This document shows, piece by piece, positions 34,014 through 43,031 of a stretch of DNA of 64,000 nucleotides. Where the stretch lies: the NCBI GenBank assembly GCA_965220415.1, contig OZ244829.1, positions 2,542,001 to 2,606,000 of the forward strand, written 5' to 3'. Below the pieces are notes generated by a model that searched no databases, was not told the origin of the DNA, and was given only the letters and a program-made list of their open reading frames with translations. Positions within the stretch are counted from its first letter, which is position 1. Each line of letters begins with the position of its first letter. Both the position numbers and the translations under genes were made by a program. The DNA comes from JAJDTR01 sp965220415. Its GTDB lineage: Bacteria > Poribacteria > WGA-4E > JAJDTR01.

Positions 34014-34050
34014 GGGATTTCTATCGCCCGCGCTATCCGCTTGGTTGATC
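34014..34050 (+). repeat. 37-bp dispersed unit inside a MITE hairpin
   Basis: GGGATTTCTATCGC start and TTGATC end. It sits between GGTGCGCAG and GCACCCTAC, where copies at 17118 and 28104 have only TGC. Confidence 0.85.
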
Positions 34051-34181
34051 GCACCCTACAAATGTACTTTTCAAACAGGCTCTTAGACCGTCATGAACCA
34101 AATTAAAGGCGTAAAGGCTATCCAATCCGGCTACGCTTCAATACCTAATGTTGTTCAAAATACATCTCGCGGGAATCTCAA

Positions 34182-35378
34182 TCAATGATTCCTCGGTCGG
34201 AACGGCTTGACATCCGGCTTAACAACATCAACGGCGACGAATGTCAAATCGTCATCCGTCGGAATCCCGTCTCTGAACTTTTCGATGGCGCCTAAAAGTC
34301 GATTGACAAGGGCATTTCCGGATTCATCCGTTTCTTGAACGGCAGTTTCCTCAAGTCGGCGCACGCCAAATTCTTTTCTTTCCGGATTTCTCGCCTCGTA
34401 CGCGCCATCCGTATAGAGCAACATCCTGCTGCAACGGTCAAAGTTGTAATTGGCGGTTTCGTAGTCGGAATCCGCTAACAACCCTAGCCCTTTTCCGGCA
34501 ACACCCTGGCATAGGAACTCACACGTACCGCGGTGTCGGTGGATAAGGAGCGGATACGGGTGCCCGGCATTTGCGCAGAAGATTTTCTCGCTCGGCAAAT
34601 CTATCACCGCATAGAACGCGGTCGCGAACATGAACATCTGCGAACTGATCGTATTGTTAAACCGGGTGTTTAGGGTAGTAAGCATGAGTCCGGGATCGTT
34701 TCCCATCCGATCTCTAATCTCCCCGACGACGGTCTTCATGAACACGGCAACGAGTGCGGCGGAAACGCCATGACCCATCACGTCGGAAATAAATAGCCCC
34801 AAGCGGCCCGGCTGTATCTCCCAGAAATCGAAGAAATCCCCGCCCACCTCTATCTCCGGGGTGGAGTGCGACACAATCCGGAATCCCCCCAAATCGACGA
34901 GTCCGTTCTGCGGCATCAAGATTTCTTGGACTTGCCGCGCCATCTCCAACTCGGCTTTCATACGGGCATTATGCGCTTCCAGCTCGTCACGGTATTCTTT
35001 AATGCGCAGCAGTGAGCCGACGCGCGCCACGATTTCGTGACCATCAAACGGCTTGGAGATAAAATCGTCCGCGCCTGCTTGAATTGATTGGATACGATCG
35101 GCGGTATCCTTTAGCGCCGTGACCATCACTACGGGCACAAACTGTGTTGATTCATCCGCGCGAATTCGCCGACACACCTCAAACCCGTCCATTCTCGGCA
35201 TCTGAATATCTAGTAGAACCAAGTCCGGCGGGTCCGACGCTATCAGTTCCAAGCCTTCGCTTCCGCTGGTGGCGGTAAGCACGACATAGCCCTGTGCTTC
35301 AAGCTGAATCTGAAGTATTTTGATGTTTATTTCGTCATCATCAACAACGAGGATTTTGGGTGTTACGCGCGCGCTCAT
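34182..35378 (-). CDS. Receiver-PP2C (SpoIIE/RsbU-like) phosphatase
   Basis: Response regulator whose output is a serine phosphatase, predicted to dephosphorylate a STAS antagonist. The 398 residues hold a receiver domain (8-125; DDDE acidic pocket, phosphoacceptor Asp in VLLDIQMPRMDG, Lys in ISKPFDG), a coiled linker (MARQVQEILMPQ) and a SpoIIE domain (about 165-390) with metal-binding IEVGGDFFDF, ISDVMGHGVSAAL, ANAGHPYPLL, LLYTDGAYEARN and DDDLTFVAVD. Its ATG overlaps the stop of the upstream receiver gene by four bases, so the two are translationally coupled. Confidence 0.93.
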   Translation of the reverse strand: MSARVTPKILVVDDDEINIKILQIQLEAQGYVVLTATSGSEGLELIASDPPDLVLLDIQMPRMDGFEVCRRIRADESTQFVPVVMVTALKDTADRIQSIQAGADDFISKPFDGHEIVARVGSLLRIKEYRDELEAHNARMKAELEMARQVQEILMPQNGLVDLGGFRIVSHSTPEIEVGGDFFDFWEIQPGRLGLFISDVMGHGVSAALVAVFMKTVVGEIRDRMGNDPGLMLTTLNTRFNNTISSQMFMFATAFYAVIDLPSEKIFCANAGHPYPLLIHRHRGTCEFLCQGVAGKGLGLLADSDYETANYNFDRCSRMLLYTDGAYEARNPERKEFGVRRLEETAVQETDESGNALVNRLLGAIEKFRDGIPTDDDLTFVAVDVVKPDVKPFRPRNH

Positions 35379-35758
35379 TCCCCGGATTCTCCTGCATACT
35401 TACCCACTAGATTGACTAGAACGCGGGTATCAATAGGTTTACTGATATAATCGTCGCATCCGGCTTCAATTAACCGTTCCCGGTCGCCCTTCATTGCCGC
35501 CGCGGTCAAGGCAAGGATGGGAACATGCTGCCATCGGGGGTCCATTCTAATCTGTTTGGTCAAATTCTCTCCGTCCACTCCGCCGGGAAGGGCAATATCC
35601 ATCAGAATCAAGTCCGGTGTTTTTGCGTTCAGTATCTGAAGGGTTTCTTCCGCGGTAGTTGCCTCAAGCATCTCATAACCCTTTGATTCCAACACAATCC
35701 GCACGACCTTCCGATTTAGTTCTTTGTCCTCAACAACTAAAACACTTTTGGCGCTCAT
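35375..35758 (-). CDS. Single-domain response regulator
   Basis: A 127-residue stand-alone receiver: acidic pocket VVEDKELN, phosphoacceptor Asp in LILMDIALPGGVDG, T/A in ALTAAAMKGDRE and Lys in YISKPIDTRVL. It resembles CheY/DivK-type phospho-shuttles. It sits between the hybrid histidine kinase (111 bases upstream) and the receiver-PP2C gene that it overlaps, so it could pass phosphate between them. Confidence 0.92.
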   Translation of the reverse strand: MSAKSVLVVEDKELNRKVVRIVLESKGYEMLEATTAEETLQILNAKTPDLILMDIALPGGVDGENLTKQIRMDPRWQHVPILALTAAAMKGDRERLIEAGCDDYISKPIDTRVLVNLVGKYAGESGE

Positions 35759-35869
35759 GTGTCAAGATCCTTGTCGTTTTCTTTGTTGAATCTTCCAAAT
35801 TAGTCGCCCGATCCTTGCTTTTGACTGGAAAATCCAAAGCCGACTCTGTAAGCCCCACAACGACGCTAT

Positions 35870-38167
35870 CTATTCATCATCTACGGATGATGTGCTCGGC
35901 GTCCGGAAGCGCTCAATCCGCTTGATTGCCTCCAACAACTTCTGTCTCACATTCCCCGTTTTTTCAATCACGGATTGGATTTGACCGTTGAGGCGATCCT
36001 TTTCCTCGTTTGTAAGATCCATCGCCGTGCAAATCACAATGGGAATGTCACACGCCTCCGGATCTTCCGCCAGACGTTTGACAACTTGGAATCCGTCTAC
36101 TTCGGGCATCGCCAAATCCAAGATGATAAGCGCCGGTGCCTCGGCAACTGCCAAGTCAATCCCTTCCTGCCCCCCATAGGCTTTTAGCACGTCATATCCC
36201 TCGGACTCCAAAGCGGTAGACAACAATCGAATCGCCCGCGGATCGTCATCGATTATGAGGATACGGACGCTGCCATCCCGTTCCGGAAGGTGCAATGACC
36301 GTAGGGAAGCAAGAAGGGCGGCCTTATCAATCGGTTTCACAAGATGGTCAACTGCTCCCAACCCGAATCCCAATTGACGTTCTTCGGTGATAGAGACAAT
36401 TATGACGGGGATTGACTGGAGATCGGGATTCGCCTTTAGCGCTTTTAGAACTTGCCAGCCGTCCTTCTTCGGAAGCATGATGTCGAGGGTTATTGCAAAC
36501 GGCTTGATTTCCGCCGCTTTGGCGATTGCCGCTTCACCATCTGTTGCGTATTCAACGCGATAACCCGCTTCCATCAAATAGATTCCGAGCAGATGTGCAG
36601 CCTGCTCGTTATCTTCAGCCACCAAGATTGTCCGGTTATCGGCAGAGGCAGGAAGATTCGCGGGCATCGGAGCCGGGCTTGAAGTTACATGCCGTTGCAT
36701 CGGTAGAGTGAAGGAAAAGGTGCTTCCTTCACCGACCGTGCTCTCGACCCATATTTCTCCGCCGTGTAATTCAACCAGCCGCTTTGTCAGAGCAAGCCCT
36801 AAACCCGTGCCTTCATGCGCGCGTGCTTTTGATGTGTCAACTTGGGTAAATGCTTGGAATAGCATCTCCTGATCCTCCGGTGAAATACCCACACCGGTAT
36901 CAATCACCTGAATTAACAACGAGTTATCCGAAATCTCAAACTTGGTAGTCACCCGACCATCCTCGTTCGTGAACTTGACGCCGTTGGCAAGTAAGTTGTA
37001 AAGAATCTGCTTGAATTTGGTCTTGTCCGCTGTTACCGTTATATCTTGGTCGAACTCTTGGGCGAGTTGAATCTGTTTCTTGCTGGCTAGAGCATTGACA
37101 ATCGTGTTCACCTCTTCCATTGCGTCTACGACGGAAAAAGTCTCGAAGTCCAAATCCATCGTCCCCGCTTCAATCTTCGACAAGTCGAGAATGTCGTTGA
37201 TCATGTTGAGAAGATGCCGCCCGCTGGTATGAATATCGACCACCAATTCCCTCTGCTCCGGTCTTATTGGCCCGATAATCTCATCCCGCAAAATCTCCGC
37301 AAAACCGATAATGGCGTTTAACGGCGTGCGAAGTTCGTGGCTCATGTTGGCGAGGAAGTCGCTCTTTGCACGGTCCGCATATTCGGCAGCCTCTTTCGCC
37401 GCTTGCAACTCCGCCTGTGCACGCATTCGCTCGGTAATGTCTCTGGAAATACCGAAGGTGCCCATGATTTGCCCTGCCTTGTCAAATAACGGCGCCTTCG
37501 TCGTTGAAGCCCAAGTTTCCTCTCCACTGGGCCAAGTCTCTTTTTCCTCCTTCGCTGCCATCGGTTTGCCGGACCGAATTACTTTTTGTTCATCTTTGTA
37601 TGCCTGTTGTGCATGTTCCTCCGTAAAAAATTCGGCATCTGTTTTTCCAATCGCCTCTTGCGCGTCGGAGAGACGGAAAAGATTAGTTTGTGCCTTGTTA
37701 ATTCGGATAAACCGACTTTCCTTGTCCTTGAAGTAAATATGATCGGGCGTATTATCCATGAACGTCTGCAAAAGGCTCTGTTCCTGTTCCAAGGCGTCCT
37801 CCGCCTGCTTTCGCCGCGTGATGTCTCTCCCGACAGCATAGTACAGACGTTTTTCGAGAGATAGCGTGGAGCTCCACAGTATCCACCGATACCCGCCATC
37901 CTTGCACAGGTAGCGATTTTCAAAGGAAACTACATCTCTACCGGTTGACATAATCTTCTCGGCTTCGGCCGTTGTCGATTCCCGATCATCGGGATGCACG
38001 AAGTCGATAAAAGGCCTGGCTTTGAGTTCCTCAATCGTGAAACCGAGCGTTCGCTCCCATGCCGGATTCAAATCAAGGAAATAGCCGTCAAAATTGGCGA
38101 TACACAGCATGTCTAATGAGAGAGTGAAAAAGCGTTCTCGCTCGGAGATGCCATTCGGGCGGTTCAT
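35870..38167 (-). CDS. Hybrid sensor histidine kinase (PAS-PAS-HisKA-HATPase-REC-REC)
   Basis: A soluble 765-residue sensor kinase. PAS1 spans about 8-120 (ERFFTLSLDMLCIANFDGYF), PAS2 about 125-250 (FMDNTPDHIYFKDKESRFIR). The dimerisation domain has the phospho-His in FLANMSHELRTPLNAIIGFA (about 268-290). The ATPase has NLLANGVKFT, DTGVGIS and GTGLGLAL. REC1 (about 520-635) has the Asp in TLDIMLPKKDG; REC2 (about 640-755) has it in IILDLAMPEVDG. No membrane segment is visible, so it senses a cytoplasmic signal. It follows the GAF-PP2C gene by 15 bases and precedes the receiver gene. Confidence 0.93.
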   Translation of the reverse strand: MNRPNGISERERFFTLSLDMLCIANFDGYFLDLNPAWERTLGFTIEELKARPFIDFVHPDDRESTTAEAEKIMSTGRDVVSFENRYLCKDGGYRWILWSSTLSLEKRLYYAVGRDITRRKQAEDALEQEQSLLQTFMDNTPDHIYFKDKESRFIRINKAQTNLFRLSDAQEAIGKTDAEFFTEEHAQQAYKDEQKVIRSGKPMAAKEEKETWPSGEETWASTTKAPLFDKAGQIMGTFGISRDITERMRAQAELQAAKEAAEYADRAKSDFLANMSHELRTPLNAIIGFAEILRDEIIGPIRPEQRELVVDIHTSGRHLLNMINDILDLSKIEAGTMDLDFETFSVVDAMEEVNTIVNALASKKQIQLAQEFDQDITVTADKTKFKQILYNLLANGVKFTNEDGRVTTKFEISDNSLLIQVIDTGVGISPEDQEMLFQAFTQVDTSKARAHEGTGLGLALTKRLVELHGGEIWVESTVGEGSTFSFTLPMQRHVTSSPAPMPANLPASADNRTILVAEDNEQAAHLLGIYLMEAGYRVEYATDGEAAIAKAAEIKPFAITLDIMLPKKDGWQVLKALKANPDLQSIPVIIVSITEERQLGFGLGAVDHLVKPIDKAALLASLRSLHLPERDGSVRILIIDDDPRAIRLLSTALESEGYDVLKAYGGQEGIDLAVAEAPALIILDLAMPEVDGFQVVKRLAEDPEACDIPIVICTAMDLTNEEKDRLNGQIQSVIEKTGNVRQKLLEAIKRIERFRTPSTSSVDDE

Positions 38168-38182
38168 AATTACTGCCTCACC

Positions 38183-39994
38183 TCATTTTCTTTTCAGAAC
38201 CAATAGTGTCAAATCGTCAAACTGCTGAGTGTCTCCTTGAAATTCCGCCACGGTGTCGCGAATCTTGGTACATATTTCGGTCGCGCTCGCATGTCGTATT
38301 CCTCTCGCAAGTTCGTATAAACGTTGCTCTTCAAACGGCTCGCCATTCCGATCCACTGCGTCGGTCACACCATCGGTGTAAAGCAGAAGGGTATCTCCGC
38401 TATGTAGCTGTATCGTTTCCTGCTCGTACTCTGCAATCTCGGTCAGGACATCGGCGGGGAACATTCCGACGACCGATCCGCCCTTTTCCAGCCGCGTTAT
38501 ACTCCCCTCCCGCCGTAAGACCATTGGATAGTTATGTCCTGCGTTCACCGATGTCAATTCGCCTGTTTCCGTATGCAATCGGGCGTAGACGAGAGTTGCG
38601 TAGGCTTCGCCTATGCTGCCCTCATACAAGAGCGTATTTAGCCGCATCGCCATGGCGAGTAAGTTGCTCTGTCTCGCGACCTCCGAGCGTAAGGAGGTCC
38701 GAAGCATCACCATCAGCAACGCGGCTTGCATCCCTTTGCCGGAAACGTCGGCAATCACAAATCCCCAACTCCCGTCCGGTTCCAGAATGTAATCGAAGTA
38801 GTCTCCGCCCACGCCATCGTGATGCGGGAGACTCAATCCGGCGACCTCGTATCCGGGAATGTCGGGCTGTATTTTGGGCAACAGGTTAGCCTGGATTTTT
38901 GCCGCTTCCTCCATCTCGGCTTGCAACCTGCGTTTTTCGAGAGCTTCGCGGTAGAGACGGGCATTCTCAATTGAGACGCCGATTTGGTAAGCGAAGGCTT
39001 CGAGTAGAATCCGATCCTCGTCAACAAAATCGAGAGAGACGTCCCCGTGTCCCGCCTTGTCGCATACCACCAACACGCCCAAAACCTCTCGCCTGAAAAT
39101 TGGAACGGCGATAAGATTCTTCCTGCCGAACGGCGAAACCCGATTCGCATCGTTGCTAATCTGCGAGATACCGGAGATAGCTACTTCCCGAAGTATGGTA
39201 AGTGCGGGCGCTCCGTCCTGTTGATCTTCCAAATCGATAACAACGCCTTGCAGATTGGTTGGGAACTCCGTATCAAGTAGGACATGGCTTCTCACCTCAA
39301 GTCTTCTTGTGTCCGGAACAGTAAGCATGAGATAGCCCATTCCACTATCCAAGAGAGAAACAACATGATTCATTGCCGCCTTCTCAATGCTTTCCACATC
39401 CAGAAGTTTACTAATCTGAGCCGTGACATCGGACAGCAGAAGAAGACGCAACTTGGCGGTGCGCATCTCTTGCAACGCGTGCGAATGCGCCATTGCGGTC
39501 GCAACACGATTGGCTACTGTATTCAGCAGCACATCAACCCACGACTGTTTTTCAATGTCCAATGAGGGGGTGCCGAGGGAAATAATACCTATCAATTCCC
39601 CATCGGCCTGCAAGGGTATCCATATCTCTGAGCTAAGCCCATGCAGTTGCCGCGTCATCCGTTCTCGAAGTACCGTCAGAGATTTCGGTAGATGATCGAG
39701 ATGAATTGGCGACGATTGAAGGATGGCGTCAATCTCCTCGGATGTGACCGGAATGACGACCGATTTCGAGTGGGGGGTGATGGACGATTCCACATAAAAG
39801 CGACTATTGGCAGGGTCAAGGCGCAGGATTGCTCCGTCGCACGCTTCCAGCGCATCCAGAGTTAGCCGCAGATATGCTTCACTCAAGGACTCAAACCCAT
39901 CCTGTCCAGAAATGACTGTTTTACCGATCTGTTCAAGCTTGGACAGGAATGAAAGCAGTCGACTCATGCTGTCCTCGGGGGAAGCATACTTCAT
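38183..39994 (-). CDS. GAF-GAF-PP2C (RsbU-like) phosphatase
   Basis: Serine phosphatase with sensory GAF domains, predicted to dephosphorylate a STAS protein. The 603 residues hold GAF1 (about 20-180, LDALEACDGAILRLDP), GAF2 (about 200-350, ISKLLDVESIEKAAMNHVV to QIGVSIENARLY), a coiled linker (RRLQAEMEEAAKIQANLLP) and a SpoIIE domain (about 385-600) with VGGDYFDYI, IADVSGKGMQAALLM, VNAGHNYPMV, LLLYTDGVTDAVD and FDDLTLLVLKR. I chose the ATG at 39994 (MKYASPED) with AAGG upstream; a longer in-frame start at 40048 is possible. First gene of the four-gene signalling operon. Confidence 0.92.
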   Translation of the reverse strand: MKYASPEDSMSRLLSFLSKLEQIGKTVISGQDGFESLSEAYLRLTLDALEACDGAILRLDPANSRFYVESSITPHSKSVVIPVTSEEIDAILQSSPIHLDHLPKSLTVLRERMTRQLHGLSSEIWIPLQADGELIGIISLGTPSLDIEKQSWVDVLLNTVANRVATAMAHSHALQEMRTAKLRLLLLSDVTAQISKLLDVESIEKAAMNHVVSLLDSGMGYLMLTVPDTRRLEVRSHVLLDTEFPTNLQGVVIDLEDQQDGAPALTILREVAISGISQISNDANRVSPFGRKNLIAVPIFRREVLGVLVVCDKAGHGDVSLDFVDEDRILLEAFAYQIGVSIENARLYREALEKRRLQAEMEEAAKIQANLLPKIQPDIPGYEVAGLSLPHHDGVGGDYFDYILEPDGSWGFVIADVSGKGMQAALLMVMLRTSLRSEVARQSNLLAMAMRLNTLLYEGSIGEAYATLVYARLHTETGELTSVNAGHNYPMVLRREGSITRLEKGGSVVGMFPADVLTEIAEYEQETIQLHSGDTLLLYTDGVTDAVDRNGEPFEEQRLYELARGIRHASATEICTKIRDTVAEFQGDTQQFDDLTLLVLKRK

Positions 39995-40397
39995 CTGCAC
40001 ACCTTGTAACGGATTATCGAGACATTTTAAGCACCAAACGCGCCGCATCCATCGCGTTTCTACGGGTTTGTAGGGTGCGATTAAAGCGACTGATTAAGGC
40101 GGGATCACGGGAACGAACAGTGACTGCGATAGAAATCCCATAGAGATCCCTTTCCAACCGCACCGATTCCACGGGTGAAAACTTATGTTAAACACTTGGC
40201 GAATGAACCACTAAGCAAGTTTCTTTGCCTGATCCATGACCCGCTTCAGGCAATCAATGCACAAGCATTTTAGAGAAATGGTATTAGGCGCAAAACTCGC
40301 CGCAGTCATTGCGTTTCTCCGGCATTAGCAACCCCGGGACATCTGGTCTCGGCGATGCATTATCATGGCACACCATCAAATGATACATCCCCTTGAA
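39995..40397. other. Spacer with repeat fragments
   Basis: About 400 bases between two minus-strand signalling genes. It contains inverted fragments of the 37-bp family (about 40066-40155) and the inverted TACCATTTCTC repeat. No gene seen. Confidence 0.6.
40257..40284 (-). repeat. TACCATTTCTC dispersed repeat, inverted copy
   Basis: The complement reads TACCATTTCTCTAAAATGCT then TGTGCATT, matching 11235-11262. Confidence 0.75.
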
Positions 40398-40742
40398 TCA
40401 GGATGTGAGCGCCGTAACCGCCTCGTTCTCGCTATCGAAATGTTCGAAAGTGCTAATCAAGCGACTCCTGACAATCAGGTTTTTGATATTTGTGCCGACG
40501 TTGATGACACCGATCCGTCCGCCCTTTTTTACGATTGATACGTGCGTTCCCATCAACGTCCCGAGCCCCGAACTGTCCATCATTGACACATCGGCGAAAT
40601 CGATCAACAGCCTCGGATTCTCGCCACTGCTGGGCAACTCGCGATCAATTACCTGTCTGAGTTCGGAAACGGCGCTTCCAATCAGTTTTCCGCTGGGTTT
40701 CAGAACGATAACGCCATCTTTTTGAATAACGTCAATTGCCAT
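40398..40742 (-). CDS. STAS-domain anti-sigma factor antagonist, second copy
   Basis: A 114-residue single STAS domain with the canonical phosphosite VSMMDSSGLGTLMG and GGRIGVINVGTNIKNL. It differs from the first STAS protein, which has NST in place of DSS. I chose the ATG at 40742 since GGGAGGG lies 5 bases upstream. It lies upstream of the GAF-PP2C operon on the same strand, about 400 bases away, and is a plausible substrate of either phosphatase. Confidence 0.9.
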   Translation of the reverse strand: MAIDVIQKDGVIVLKPSGKLIGSAVSELRQVIDRELPSSGENPRLLIDFADVSMMDSSGLGTLMGTHVSIVKKGGRIGVINVGTNIKNLIVRSRLISTFEHFDSENEAVTALTS

Positions 40743-41307
40743 TTTTCCCTCCCGAATAAGTTTCAAAGTAGAGTTTTATTTAAGTCGAAAGCCAGGTGTG
40801 ACAGAAACAGACGCCCCGATTTGTGCGATTGCATTGCCCTAAAACGCCGGATACCTTCGGCTGTCCAAGTCCTTCGCAAGCCGCGCGTTTCTAATCTATC
40901 GTGCGCTCTTGACTCCAAACACTGAACCTATGGTATTTGTTCTAGTGCTGATTCTAAAGGATTTAAGAACATTTGTCAAGCCTTCAGCGCAGAGAATCGT
41001 AGGGGAAACGCATCTAATTATAGAGGATGTCTCATGGTGGTAGAATGTACGATTAATGTTGGGTTTCACTCAAATTTTGGCACGTTCAGACAAAGTGGGC
41101 ACTCGAAAATCCCTCTAAGATCGACGATTATTAACGGATTCCGTTCAACCCAACCTACGATCTTTAGAAAAATTGCCACAAACTCAGCCTGATTTTCTTT
41201 TTGACGAGTAGAAAATTTAGAACTTGTTTGAAAAGTCAATGGAAAATCATTTTTGGAAGTTTGGAGTGTTATTACCTACCGCCCCGTTGGTGCTTTTAAA
41301 GGCTGGT

Positions 41308-41344
41308 AGGATTTCTATCGCGCTCACTATTCATTCGCTTGATC
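41308..41344 (+). repeat. 37-bp dispersed unit inside a MITE
   Basis: AGGATTTCTATCGC start and TTGATC end. It is inserted after GGCTGGT, four bases (GCAG) before the next unit. Confidence 0.85.
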
Positions 41345-41348
41345 GCAG

Positions 41349-41385
41349 GGGATCTCTATCGCCCTCCTTAATCAGTCGGTTGATC
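41349..41385 (+). repeat. 37-bp dispersed unit inside a MITE
   Basis: GGGATCTCTATCGC start and TTGATC end. Both junctions (GCAG left, GCACCCTAC right) match those of the unit at 34014-34050. Confidence 0.85.
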
Positions 41386-41558
41386 GCACCCTACAAGTAT
41401 ACTTTTCAAACAAGCTCTTAGATGCGTTTCCCCTGGCAGAGAATCGTATCCGCCTGCAGATTGTAAAATCGGTTGACCCCTGTTCGGCATTGTGTTAGAA
41501 TTGAGATTGTCCTTACAACACATCAACCGATCAGGTTTGAGGAGATTGCGACGACATC

Positions 41559-42839
41559 GTGCAGTTCCCGGGCTTTAACCACAATGCTATAATCCCGTAC
41601 ATCATTGCCCTGGCGTATTTTTTCTTAATCGTAGAAATCTCCTTGGTCATCCACTCCTTCTTATATGCACGCCGCGTGCGAAAAACAAAACGTCCACACT
41701 ATGCGCCGAAAGCCGCGATTATTGCCCCGCACTACGGTTGGGATGCCCAAACCGAGGAGAGCGTCAAACTGTTGCTGAGTCAAGATTATGCGGGCGAATA
41801 TGCGGTGTTCTTTGTAACTCACGTCATAGGCGAATCGGATTTCGATCCGTCATATTCGCATCTCGTCAGACTCGCTAAAGAACACTCCAATGTACGCGTA
41901 CTTCTGGCACCTAATGTCATCGACAATTCTCTCCCTCGTTCCCAAAAGGTGCAAAACCTCATAACAGCAATCACGGAATTGCCCGATGATGTTGAGATTA
42001 TCGCTTTTGTTGATGCAGACGTGGCCGTTCGAGAAGATTGGCTGAGGTTGTTGGTCGAACCCCTTCAGGACCGGCGAATCGGTGCAACGGTAGGAGCACG
42101 GTTCTACTACCCCCACACTCTCAATCTCCCGTCACTCGTGGAAGCCATCTGGGTCAATTTTCAGATTGGCGTGCAAGGCGACCACCGTTTTACCATGGTA
42201 TGGGGCGGATCGAACGCGATTCGCCGCAATCTGATTTCGGATGCGAATGTGTTACAGCGCTGGGAAAACGCCACCATAGAAGATCACAATCTGACACACG
42301 CCGTAAGAGATTCAAAACTCAAGGTGCATTTTGTTCCGGACTGCGTCGTTATAACCCATACAGCGAACCGTACATGGAGACAAGTTCTGGAATTTACAAA
42401 CCGCCAGATGATAATGACGTACAGGATGGGGTTCCCGGCACACTGGGCTTTGAGTTTGGTGGCTTTGCTCCCCAAGGCGATTATCGTGTTTGCGTCCATC
42501 CCGCTCCTGCCGTTTTACTTCAATTGGCCCTTCAATTTTAATCGACTTTTCCTGTTACTTGTACTTCTTATACCATTCATTGAAATCCAAACCTATCGGA
42601 TTTTCTCAATGAATCTACCCAAAGTTCTCAGAGATATGGACGGTGTTCGCGACAACATCAGAATGACCTCCTTCGCCACGCCAATCTCCATGCTTATTGC
42701 GGGGTTGAATGCGGTATACACCGTGTTTCAGGACAAGATTATCTGGGGCGGCGTGCGCTATAGAATTCTCTCCGCAACCACATGTCAGGTGCTGGGCCGC
42801 GTCCCCGACACCACGGATAACCAAGAAAAAGATTGTTAA
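41559..42839 (+). CDS. Membrane GT2/GT21 glycosyltransferase, HpnI/ceramide-glucosyltransferase-like
   Basis: A 426-residue inverting glycosyltransferase using a nucleotide sugar on a lipid acceptor at the inner membrane. One N-terminal membrane helix (about 10-34) anchors a GT-A domain with DXD (D152-D154, IAFVDADVAV), WGGSNAIRR, the catalytic ED pair (E241-D242) and the (Q/R)xxR-type motif (RQMIMTYR, 282-289). Two or three C-terminal helices follow (about 293-345, 365-385). This layout matches ceramide glucosyltransferase and hopanoid HpnI. The start is a GTG. A radical SAM gene follows 192 bases later, as hpn genes often associate, but hopanoid synthesis is not shown. Confidence 0.82.
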   Translation: MQFPGFNHNAIIPYIIALAYFFLIVEISLVIHSFLYARRVRKTKRPHYAPKAAIIAPHYGWDAQTEESVKLLLSQDYAGEYAVFFVTHVIGESDFDPSYSHLVRLAKEHSNVRVLLAPNVIDNSLPRSQKVQNLITAITELPDDVEIIAFVDADVAVREDWLRLLVEPLQDRRIGATVGARFYYPHTLNLPSLVEAIWVNFQIGVQGDHRFTMVWGGSNAIRRNLISDANVLQRWENATIEDHNLTHAVRDSKLKVHFVPDCVVITHTANRTWRQVLEFTNRQMIMTYRMGFPAHWALSLVALLPKAIIVFASIPLLPFYFNWPFNFNRLFLLLVLLIPFIEIQTYRIFSMNLPKVLRDMDGVRDNIRMTSFATPISMLIAGLNAVYTVFQDKIIWGGVRYRILSATTCQVLGRVPDTTDNQEKDC

Positions 42840-42903
42840 CCGTCACCAGAAATTGCCAATTATTCGGTAGGAGAAACTGACGTGGAAACACCCATAGGCA
42901 TGC

Positions 42904-42927
42904 GTAGGGGTTGGGTCTCCCAACCCG
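42904..42927. repeat. GTAGG-class hairpin (GGGTTGGG stem)
   Basis: GTAGG then GGTTGGGTCTCCCAACCC in the glycosyltransferase/radical SAM spacer. Confidence 0.65.
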
Positions 42928-43031
42928 TTCCCACCCTTTGGAATTACGCTCGCGCCTAACATAATTTTCAACAGAACCTAATACAGTTTCGGGCAAAATA
43001 AACACTCTCGCAATTTCAGAAAGGAATAATA

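Larger units (their letters stand above)
33858..34082. mobile_element. MITE family A copy 4
   Basis: 225 bp, ends GAACCTGTTTGAATAAT and ACTTTTCAAACAGGCTC, flanked by TTA on both sides (33855-33857 and 34083-34085). It carries two 37-bp units (33948-33984 and 34014-34050). Confidence 0.9.
41220..41417. mobile_element. MITE family A copy 5, nested in family B
   Basis: 198 bp, ends GAACTTGTTTGAAAAG and CTTTTCAAACAAGCTC. TTA stands at 41217-41219 and 41418-41420, while the undisturbed family B copy has a single TTAGATG there. This proves transposition with a 3-bp duplication. It contains two 37-bp units. Confidence 0.95.
41001..41435. mobile_element. MITE family B copy, interrupted by a family A MITE
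   Basis: Inverted ends AGGGGAAACGCATCTAAT (41001) and ATGCGTTTCCCCTG (to 41435). GCAGAGAATCGT occurs at 40989-41000 and again at 41436-41447, an 11-12 bp target duplication. Removing the 41220-41417 insert plus one TTA restores a body matching the complete copy at 30824-31058. Confidence 0.93.

Noticed and set aside
38206..38889. 227-codon plus-strand frame opposite the GAF-PP2C gene
   Set aside because: Antisense shadow, rich in Arg and Pro with no motif.
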